From the NCBI GenBank assembly GCA_963969365.1, contig OZ017754.1, forward strand, positions 1,426,001-1,490,000: a stretch of 64,000 bases of DNA, in the 5' to 3' direction. A program made the translations under genes and the position numbers. The stretch comes from Asterochloris sp. CNOR1. Lineage: Eukaryota; Chlorophyta; Trebouxiophyceae; Trebouxiales; Trebouxiaceae. Below, one piece after another: positions 55,401 through 64,000 of this stretch; the first letter of the stretch is position 1; each line of letters opens with the position of its first letter. A model generated the notes under the pieces. That model made no database searches, was not told the origin of the DNA, and saw only the letters and a program-made list of their open reading frames with translations.

Positions 55401-56640
55401 TGCAGAAGGCTTTGGAGCCATGGGCCCTTGATGTCTAGTTGCTTTGCACGTGAACTTTCCTGGAGTGCGTCTGACCTGCCTCTGCAGCGACGGGCAAGGC
55501 AATGAAGCACACCACTCTGTGCATGACTCTTTTGAGTCAAGAGATGCCTAGTCTGGGCAAAGAGCTGCAGGAGGCCATGCCCTCCATGGCTGGCCTTGTG
55601 TGTGCCACTGAATCAAGCATGCGCTGCCTCTGCAGCGATGGGCAAGGCAATGCAGGAGGCCATGGCAGCCATGCCCTCAATGGCCGTCCTGGCTGAGGAG
55701 CAGCACAGTGGGGCTATTCCTGTGGAGGATGGCTTCACTGCTGATATTGATGCAGTCAACACGCATGACCAGGTGAGACTGTGCTCTGCGGACCAGGGTT
55801 TGAACTGTGTGGCCAAAGCGCCTCACTGCAAAGATCAATGCACAACCAGGTGAGGCTGTGTCAATGGCCCCAAATTGTTCTGGGGGCAAGAGGAGCTTGA
55901 GGGTCAACAACACTGCTGATGATAGGCACAATTAGTTGAGGCAGTCATATGGCGCCCAGCATGTGAATCTGGAAGAGAAGTGCATCACTGCTGGAATGGA
56001 GGCACGACCAGACAAAGCAATGTTGTGGGGCAGTTACAATGTGTATGGGCGGGCAGCCACCCTGAGCACACAGGTGTGCTCAGACTTGTCATCGGGCCAT
56101 GCCACATGGGACTCCCGTTGGGCTGCATGCGCTGGACGGGTCTGCAGCGCTTCCAACCGGAAGGGCCAGCCAGCCTTCTGGTCTGAGAGCGGTGCAGCGT
56201 GGCTGCGTCTATCTGGGCGGCCTGTTGGTTCACTGAGTGCGGCTCCCAATGATTGGCCTACCCATGTCCTCGTTTTCTGCTTGCAGCGTGAAGCCTCCCC
56301 GGCGCTGCAGGGGCAGCCCAGGGAGGCCACCCCTGCCGACCTGGCTGATGGAGGTGAGAGGGCAGCATCTGCTGGCAGCAAGGACGCCAGCAGCACCCAG
56401 CCTGGGCAGGATGGGCAGGCTCAGGCAGGCGCCAGCTCTGGGAAGGGGAAGCAAGCTGGCAGCAGCACCAGCAGGGTTGGCAGCAGCAAGGCTGGCAGCA
56501 GCAAGGCTGGCAGCACCCCTAAGGAGCAGGTCGCGGCCGCCAAGGTGCTATGGCAGAAGTCTGAGGGTGGCGCTGGTACTGAGCGCGCTGATGCCAAGGG
56601 CTGGACAGCTGCCAGGGTCGACACGCTGTGCAACTTGTGA
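52439..56640 (+). CDS. Single-pass membrane protein with long low-complexity tail, function unknown
   Basis: Not recognised. Exons with consistent phases: 52439-52698, 53097-53233, 53637-53758, 54591-54969, 55636-55772 and 56287-56640 (about 460 residues). Exon 1 begins MVVNLDYSSSEDSSDEG, then has one membrane helix (IVATVLVAGYLAAGGYLL) directly followed by a very basic stretch (RVRRRVKKKR). This fits a short acidic N-terminus, a membrane anchor and a large C-terminal part. The rest is Ser/Ala/Gln/Glu-rich with no recognised domain, and the last exon ends in SSKAGSSKAGS-type repeats and the stop at 56638-56640. The exon at 55636 has decayed look-alikes upstream. The last exon could instead splice on into the next plus-strand exons, making one very long gene. 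Confidence 0.55.
55370..55700. repeat. Tandem partial exon duplications
   Basis: The acceptor plus exon start CTGCCTCTGCAG followed by C(A/G)(G/A)(T/C)GGGCAAG(C/G)CA occurs three times, at about 55376, 55477 and 55625. Only the last opens a full exon (55636-55772). The others soon meet stops or lose frame. A related GGAGGCCATGCCCTCCATGG segment lies at about 55570. Confidence 0.65.
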
Positions 56641-57176
56641 AGCACTGGAAGACCCGAGTCCTCTTGCAGAGTGACGTCCAGTCAACCCAAGATTGCTCCA
56701 GAGCAGTCTGAACATTGCAACGTCTGCTAGACCCTATATGTCTGCCAGTATGCCTCCGCTGACCAGCTGGCACATTGATTGGCAAGGCTGGACTGCCTAT
56801 GGCACAAGGCGTCCATGGTAGACATGCTCATTCTTGTGCTGCTAGACAAGTCCTGCAGAAGAAGCTCTGTCCTCTCGTGTCTTGAGAATATCTGCTGAGC
56901 AGCTTCTCACTCCTACAGGACCCATCTCTGACAATGTGGGGGAGTGCTTTGCCGAGGTCCATGTCCACCACTTATGCCTGCCCTGCAGGCTTCTTGGAGG
57001 AAGGAGCAGGAGCGCAAGGCTGCCTGTGAGGTAGGAGAGGACGAGGCGCCACAGCACCTTGCTTTTCAAGTCATTTGCCATGACTGCCATGCAGAGCCTG
57101 GCAGGAGAGCAGCAGCCCTCCCTTTGACAGCAGGCATACACACCTCACATTGAGCTGTGCATGCTGTCTGCTGCAG
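56641..57176. other. Spacer or introns between two low-complexity coding regions
   Basis: No confident exon. A possible short exon at about 56990-57029 (SWRKEQERKAACE) resembles the start of the exon at 57177 (EDEEQRRAARE) and is followed by the same GAG-GT(A/G)GG-GAGGACGAG context, so it may be a duplicated exon. A promoter for a separate downstream gene could also lie here. Confidence 0.4.
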
Positions 57177-60100
57177 GGCCTCACAGAGGACGAGGAGCAG
57201 CGCAGGGCTGCCCGCGAGGTGGGGGAGGACGAGGTGCCTGAGCCCCACAAGCCGCGGGAGTCGCCTATCAAAGAGGATGCTGAGCAGGTGGTACCCGTCA
57301 GACTGGACTCAGGCCAGCCGAAGGAGGAAGGCATGGAGAGGGCTGCGAGGGCTGCCAGGGAAGCTGCACAGGTGGAGCGGGGGTGACCCTGTGAAGGCTG
57401 TGTCAAAATGGGAACTAATTTGTAATTGTTTCAATGAGTCATGGGGCATACATAAACTGGAGGAGGCAGGGGGTTGAGGGCCTGCGAAGGCTGCCAGGAA
57501 GGGGCACAGGCATGCTGGAGGGCCTTCCACATTTGTCTGCTTTGTGCGCGCTGCAGCGGTGTGTGCAGCATGCGGCGTTGTTGAGCGGGGGGCTGACAGG
57601 TAAGGAGAAGCAGAACATGCAGTGCAGGTGTGTTGATGCTGGTCATGCTGCACCCACAGAAGACTGGGCAGGCGGGGAGGGGCTGTGAAGTCTGCCAGGG
57701 AGAGTGAGCTGATGGGCTCCAGGGTCACAAAGCCCATCGTCTTTTGTGCTGTGGGCCTTTTGCGGGCTGGTGTGGCAAGGGGCTGCAAGGCCGCGCCAGC
57801 AGGTCCCTTCAGACAAGCCTCAAGCCTGAGGTGCCCTGCTGGCTGACGAGCAGCCCCTAGCACACCCTCTTTGACAGCTCCTGCAGCGGCTCGTGCTCTG
57901 CACAGTCTACCTGTTGACAAGCAGGGCCCCCTCACTTCAGTCCTGCAGGCTGCGACCAGCCCCAACGTACCCTCACAGGCGACAGCAGCTTGCGTGCCAC
58001 CCTCATCTCAATGCCTTCCTCCCGGCAGGCAATCGCAGCTGAGATCTGCCACAGGGCAGTCCCCCACCTCTCGAGAGAGGCCCTGTGACCTTCCCTTGCA
58101 GGCCTCAGAGGCGCCCCAGCACACCCCCTTCAGTGATCGCAGCATGCGCGCATTCTCTTCCGGCTCCTCCACAGGCTCTGACAGGACCTCAGAGCAGCCC
58201 TTGGAGCAGCCCAGTTCCAGACTGGGGCCCAAGCAGCCCCCCGCACCCACAGCCAGCAAGGACCTGGATGCAGCAGGGCCAGGTGGCAAGGGGCCGAGCC
58301 TGCGCAAGCGTGCAGACTCTGCGGCCAAGTCCTCGGCGGGCGGCATCTTCCTGAATCCCACAGGGACGCGGCGGGGTGAGTTGGCAAGTCTGAGCTGCCT
58401 GGCACTTGTGCCCTCATGTACCTGGTGCAGCAAGGGGGATCTGCCCCCGCAAGCCCACAGAGTCTGCTGCCAAGTCTGCCCTGACTGCAACTCCCGGACC
58501 CGATGGGGACATGACGGGTTGACGGCGAGTCCAAGCTGCTTTCCATTGAAGGTCATCGCCCTTATGTGTCTCGTGCAGCAAGGGGCCTAGCCCTGTGCTT
58601 TTCTGCAGATTCTTCTTTGGCAGCAGCTTCCTGACCCCCACAGGGACGTGGCAAGTTTAGCCGCTGTTCTGCAGCACACAGGCACTCAGCGGTCCTGCCC
58701 CTGAATCTTGGTGGCCTGCAGTCTTGCAACCAAGGCAGGGGTTTGTTCTGGGCTCTGAGCTGGCTTCTTGGTAACCCTCATCTGGGGCTGCAGAAGGTGC
58801 ACATACACCGTTTGCAGTCATCGGGCTGACATGGCCGAAGGCAAGCACAAACATCTCTTCGCAGGCATCATTCCATGCAATTACAATCTCCCTTGCAACA
58901 AACCACTCAAGGTAGTCCTGCACCCCTGCATGCTCAGTGCCCACCCAGCACTCTGGTCTTGCTCCTTGCTGCAGGCTCCAGCATGCTGACCGATGACGTG
59001 CCCACCGCTCCTGCCCCAGGCCGGGACGCAGTGGTCAACGCCATCCAGCAACTGAATGCTGCGCCCCCGTTGGAGCTGTTTGGAGCGGACATCGATGTGA
59101 TGGCGGACACAGATGAGGAGGAGAACGGCGAGGAGGAGAAGGAGGACAAGAAGAAAGATGACGAGGTGAATCTGCACTTGCAATTCGATTGTGTTTTACT
59201 GCAGGTGTCAGCTAGTGGGCTTGCCTGACTGCCAGCCTCGAACAAATCAACCTAAGGGGGAACAAAGTGCAGCACTTTCAGGTTGATATCGGGGCCGAAT
59301 GAATCTTTTGATGGCTGTCAGCGGCTATGCGGAGAGTGGGTCAGAGCCCTGCAGCCAGCACGCTTTCATGTGCTTGTGAGTGCCACTGTGTTGAGCAGGC
59401 ACCAAGCAGCACAACAAGCACAATATAGTAGGCCTATCAAAGTGACTGCTGTGCTCCAAGGGCAATGCTGATGAGGGATTAAAGCAGTTGTGCGCACAGG
59501 TATCGTGGCCAACAGAGCCATCACTTTCACACACCGTTGGTTGATTGTAACTGGCGATACAGTTTGCAGGCCAACCACAAGTCAGAAAAAAAGGATGAGT
59601 CTGATGATGATGACAGCGGTGGCTCCAATAACAATGCTGGAGGTGAGATTTTGTTCCTTTCCAAGCCAAAGTGCACCTTTGCGCCCACAGCCCAGCTGAC
59701 AGTCAACTGCCTGAACAGCATGATTATGTGCTGAAGTGCCTGGTGAGGCTTGTGTGCTGGAGTGCCTGGTGAGGCTGCATCCCTTGTGCCTGCACAATGT
59801 GCTGCCAGGCAGCCTTATGAGTGTACGCTCTGTAGCTGACAACCAGGTAGCTCGCTGCCAGAACTCGCCACCTGCACTTCAGCTTGTGTTGGGTTGCTGA
59901 TGTAACACGCTACCTGGCAGACAGCCGCCCTTTGCTGTTTGGGCTGCTCTGCAAGGGTGCCCTGCTGTCCCTTTGCCCCACTCCCAACCCCCCTTGACCA
60001 GAAAGCCTTGTCCATTCAAGGTCGAACCCAGCAGCGGGAGCCCCTCATTGTGGGACTTGTCTGCAAAGCCGGCAGCTGCAGGGGGCAGACTCTTCTGTTG

Positions 60101-63100
60101 GCACACAGTCTGTGCACCATCCTGTGCATTCTGTGGGCCTGCCTGATGCATGACCTCATACCTGCGGTCCTGCTGCAGGGGGATGCATGCCAGCAGAGAT
60201 TCATGCTGAGATGTGCAGTCTGAGCAGCATGCTTTGCACGGTGGGGGCCTGCCGGAAGCTTGGCCTAACACCTGCTGGCTCAGAAGCCTGTGGGCCTGGG
60301 TGCAGGGGGAAGTAACGCTGGCAGCCAGCCTGGTGCCAATGATGCACAGCAGGGTGGCGCCTCTGGAAGCCACCAGCAGGGCTCTGACGGCTCCCAGCCA
60401 AGCCACCAGCAAGGCCAGGAGCGCTCAGACACCTCAGGTCAGAGGCAGCAGGCACCCACCTGGGTGGACGACGGCGCCTCTGAGGCCGAGGAGCATTCTG
60501 GCCACCAGCAGGCGCCCAGCAGCAGCCATGACGGCATGCCTGCCGATAGTGACACGACACCCAGCAGCGCAGGCAAGGGGCACAGGGCCAGTGGGGCCCA
60601 CGGCATCAGGCAGGCCTCTCCTTCTGATGGTGCGCACGCCTCCACCAGCGGGCAGAGCTGTGCTGCCCCCGTTGAGGCGCCCAGCAGTGCTCCTGCGGGT
60701 GAGCATGCACCTGTGCCCGATGCTGGTGAGGGCAGGGCAGCTGCTGATGCTGGGCAGGCGTCTGGCAGTGCAGATGAGGGCGGCCAGAATGCTGGCAGGC
60801 AGGGGGCTGCTGACAACCAGCAAGCGCCTGCCGTTGGGGTGGCTGGCAGCGCCGATGAGGCCAACAACGGAGCCGGCAACCAGGAGGCTGGTGGGGACAA
60901 AAAGGCGCCTTCTGATGACACTGCTGAGGCGGCTGGCAGCCCAGACGAGGGCATCAGTGATGCTGGCGAGCAAGGAGCTCCTGAGGTCGAGCAGGCCCCT
61001 GCTGCTGGCATCAAAGATCCAGCTGACAGCACAGATGAGGGCAGCAGTGCCTCCACACATGAGGGAGACGTAGGCAAGCAGCATGCTGCACCAGACGGCG
61101 GCATGACAGACACTCCCACTGAAGAGACCTGCAAGCCGAGTTCTGCGGCAGGGGACGCTGCCAAGGGTGCTGCGCAGGGGGCAGGGGCCCCAACAGCAGC
61201 CGGCAGGGGCTCTGATGCTGATGCTGAGCCTGGAACCCCCACAATCAAGGCGCAGGCAGAAGCCGCAGAGGCCCAGTCGCCGGCTGTTGTGCTTGAGGCG
61301 TCAGCTTGTGTCAAGACAGGCCCCCTGGCAGCCAATGCACAAGAGGCAGTTGCCGAGGCCCGGTCGCCCACAACTCTGCCTGAGGGTGCAGTGCCGGACA
61401 CCCCTGTGGCTGTGGAAGGAGCAGTGCAGCAGCGCGCGCCTGAGGAGGCTCAGGTGGAGCTCGAGTCAGGTGGGGCATGCCTGGTTTCTGTCCTGTCCTG
61501 CCTGTGGCCTCAGAAGGTCCCAGAGTACCAGGACAAGTGAGGTTCGCTTGGTTGCAGCCTGGCCTGCCTGTGGTCTCAGTGCAACCTGTTTCAGTGCTGC
61601 ATGCCTTTATGGTCTTGCATGAACTTATCATCGAGCAAACAGAGTGGGGTCATCACCGGGTGCTGTAGCCCTCTGCTGTGGTGGAAGTGTCTGCGAGTGC
61701 CACAGCATTGTCAGCTGTCTGGCAGGCACCTGCCCGCTGCATGTCTGAGAGTCCTGTGGAATGCCGACCTGTGTCAGGGCTTGTGCTTCTTCTGCTGTGA
61801 AATACAAAGAGAGGCATCGTCCTGAAGGTTGGCCCCGTCGCTTCATGCAGATGCTTTTGACAGCAGTACCAAGGCTTGTGGGCAGGCAGCAACCACTGCA
61901 CATGCAGCCTGTAAGTCAGCAGCTGAAGCTAGAGCCAACACTGCAGATACCACCACGTCAGAGCCCCAAGATGGCCACGCAGCCAGCGCAGTTGCGCAGC
62001 AGCAAAAGCCGCAGCAGCAGGATGGGGTGTCCCTTGCGGCAGCTGATATGAGCAAGGTGCCTGTCAAGCGCACCAAGAAGAAGCAGCGTGCCAGCAGGCA
62101 GGATGGCAAGGAGGCAGGGCCTGCTGCCGAGAGCTCAGGTCAGAGTTGCAGCCGTGTCTGGCAGGTCATGCTGCTGTCAAGCCATTGCGGCGCCATCTTC
62201 AGCTGTTTGCCCCCCCTGAGTCCACTGGTCACTGCTAGCATGCCAACGCTGACCAGCTGATGCGCTGGGCCGGTCTGCACCCAAAGACCGCACGGTCAAG
62301 ATGCAGCCCTGTACTGCTCTAGATGGTGCTAGTCTTGTCTGCTGTCCCTACTGCGCTGTGAAGCTGCAGGCCAGTGCCACAAGTGCATGTATCATGATCC
62401 TGCAGGCGCCGGCAGCAGCCTTAGAGAACCTGGGGCAGGCAGCGCAGCTGCCAGCATTGTAGGCAGCAGCGAGGCGCCGTCTGCGGGTGTTGGCGACGAT
62501 GACCCTGACAAGCGTGAGGTGGTCCTGGCCCTGAAGGCTGACACGGAATTCATTCAGAGCATGGAGGTGGGTGCTGTGCAATGTTCTGCCGCTGCCTCTG
62601 CTCCAGGCTCTTGCAGGCCCTGTCTCCAGGTCTCATCTTGGTCCTGCAATTGGTCATGCAGCCTGTTGGGCAGGCTGCTCAGATGATGATGTTGTCAACA
62701 GCTATGTGCCGGTGGTCACTCAACTGTTTAGCTGAATGACATGGCTGGTGGAGATGGCTTTGTTGGCAAGTGCTTGCACTGTGGTTGGGCAACAAGTGAG
62801 TCTGGCTGGTGACGTGTTTGCCAGCCGGAGACTCTGCGATGCCGGCAGCACTACTCAGCAGCTAAATTGTATCTCTTTGCATTTGCCACAGGCAGCCATG
62901 GAGAAGGCTCCTGTCCTGATCCTGCCTGATGATAAGGCAGAGGAAGTTGAGGCCACCACCGAGGCTGAGCGGGAAGCCAAGCAGCTGCAGAAGATGGCTG
63001 TCATGCTCCACAATGAGCAGGGGTAAGACCGTCGCCGCCCAAGTGCTAGGCAGTGTTCGTGTGGGACTGCCTGAGATCACGTAAATGTGGCCAGCAACGA

Positions 63101-63625
63101 GCTGGGTTGCATTTATGCTGCACCATTGGACTTTGAGGGTGTGTGACACGTCCATGAGGCTGCCTGGCGCACATGCTGCACAGGTTACAGTATGGTGCTG
63201 AAGCCAATGGGCTGCAGCAGACAGCTGTCACTCAGCGTTCGCGAAGTCATTTCACTGTGACCATCACTGTTCCGACTTGCTGCATGTGTATCCATCGCCT
63301 TCTGCCAAAGCTGTCCTCATTGATCTGTTTTGGCAGGTGGCCGGTACTGCAGCTCCAACACCAGGCCTGAGCGCATCATCGTCCCACCAGGCCTGAGCGC
63401 ATCATCATCCCCATCACATATGAGCAAAGATTGATGTAGGTTGCCTGCCTGTGCAGGAGGACGGTTGAGGCCCTGCAGGTGCAGAGCCAGGCGTGGGGTT
63501 TGGTGATGGACAGCAGCGAGGTGCACCCAGGAATCAAAGCTGAGACTGCTGAGAACCTTGCTGTCCTTCACCTGGTGGCTGACCACGACCGTGACGCCGC
63601 CCGCTTCCTGCTGACTGCACGCAAG
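57177..63625 (+). CDS. Long acidic/low-complexity protein, start uncertain, continues to or past the window end
   Basis: Not recognised. Exons by eye: 57177-57382, an exon ending about 58375 (Ser/Pro-rich, with SLRKRADSAAKSSAGG), about 58974-59164 (ending in the acidic run EEENGEEEKEDKKKDDE), about 59570-59641 and 60309-61470. Further exons lie at about 61900-62138 (with the basic stretch VPVKRTKKKQRASR), 62406-62565, 62893-63021 and 63456-63625. The 1.16-kb exon encodes Gly/Ala/Ser/Asp/Gln-rich repeats of 27-30 residues. The last exons are more ordered (helical, for example NLAVLHLVADHDRDAARFLL). There is no start codon I trust; it may be the continuation of the 52439-56640 gene. Composition suggests an intrinsically disordered nuclear or scaffold protein, but this is a guess. 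Confidence 0.45.
60764..61110 (+). repeat. Protein-level repeats of 27-30 residues in the long exon
   Basis: Units begin near 60764, 60845, 60935 and 61024 with GSADEG, GSADEA, GSPDEG and DSTDEG. Each then runs through an AG(R/N/E)QGA-like part to an (Q/K)(Q/K/A)AP-like end. Spacings of about 81, 90 and 87 nt keep the frame. Confidence 0.65.
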
Positions 63626-64000
63626 GTGGGGTGCAGGGAATCCTGCACAGGGTGACCAAGGATTGGTCAGAAGGGCCCTGACGAGCAACACCCAGCTTGC
63701 CACAGAAAGCAGAGGGGCAGTGAAGCGTGTTTGTGCAGTCCTCAGGGCTGCAGGGCAGCGTCGATATGTAATACGTGTCAGCTGGCGAGAGTGGCTCCTC
63801 CTGACTAGTGCAGAAAGTCGGCCAAGTGGGTCACACAGCGCAAACAGATTTTGATGGGCAGTGTCTGTCTGCTGCTGAAATGCGCTTCTGGTGACCAGTA
63901 GCCTGACTATGCGCTGCAGACGACCACGTAAGCGGGTCATACGGCGCAGTGCAGTGTTGCTGACCAATGCCTGATTGCTGTTGACGAGTGTCCTGGTGAC
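63626..64000. other. Window end, probably intron or downstream sequence
   Basis: Follows a good donor (CGCAAG|GTGGGG). No further exon was recognised before the window ends, so the plus-strand gene may continue outside. A minus-strand frame covering this part has no domain. Confidence 0.4.

Noticed and set aside
60439-61401. 320-codon open frame antisense to the low-complexity exon
   Set aside because: It is the mirror of a GC-rich, stop-poor repeat region; the plus frame has consistent splice sites and typical disordered composition.
63317-63967. Long minus-strand open frame (216 codons) at the window end
   Set aside because: No recognised domain, Leu/Arg/Ser-rich shadow-like composition, and it overlaps a plausible plus-strand exon (63456-63625) with good splice signals. 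A retroelement fragment cannot be excluded but has no supporting motif.
1-64000. tRNA, rRNA, CRISPR array or bacterial operon
   Set aside because: Intron-rich genes, eukaryotic splice signals and transposon types all indicate a nuclear eukaryotic genome; no cloverleaf or spaced-repeat array was seen.

Overview
The window is nuclear DNA of a green alga, probably a trebouxiophyte (Chlorella/Coccomyxa-like). The evidence is moderately GC-rich sequence, genes cut into many short exons with acceptors ending in TGCAG, alanine/glutamine-rich proteins, a chloroplast light-harvesting-like protein with a transit peptide, and LINE, Helitron and Crypton-type debris. The species is inferred and not certain. 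No rRNA, tRNA or CRISPR array was seen. Gene models were spliced by eye: a phase-consistent exon chain is reported as strong, and ambiguous ends are stated. || Layout: (1) 0.5-24 kb is ordinary genic DNA: a cytochrome P450 (minus), a one-helix/HLIP-like chloroplast protein (plus), a protein phosphatase-1 inhibitor-3 homologue (minus), a large unrecognised coiled-coil/low-complexity protein (plus) and a Nodulin-like MFS transporter (minus). (2) 24-43.6 kb is an accessory island. Two related Crypton-type tyrosine-recombinase elements in the same orientation (about 24.0-29 kb and 39.1-41.4 kb) flank two tandem, almost identical genes. Each of these encodes a P-loop NTPase fused to a PD-(D/E)XK-like nuclease of the Crinkler/RHS (CR) type, and each carries a different N-terminal exon. 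A truncated LINE lies between the two genes. A 5'-truncated Helitron with a recognisable 3' hairpin and CTAG end closes the island at 41.8-43.6 kb. (3) 43.6-64 kb is genic again: a receptor-like protein kinase, a 2-oxoglutarate/Fe(II) oxygenase, and two plus-strand genes for low-complexity, acidic or Ser/Gly/Ala-rich proteins, the last running to or past the window end. || Most notable: the CR pair has bodies with identical exon/intron structure (constant 5,713-bp offset, about ten substitutions over roughly 3 kb), but the exons encoding the N-terminal header differ and both end in splice phase 1. This looks like a modular effector/self-defence gene being copied with header replacement, inside a transposon-flanked island. 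The left half of the first Crypton-like element also carries a decayed HUH-like ORF beside a cluster of 11-bp iterated repeats and two perfect palindromes, an arrangement resembling a replication-initiation module. GC-AG introns occur in at least six genes.
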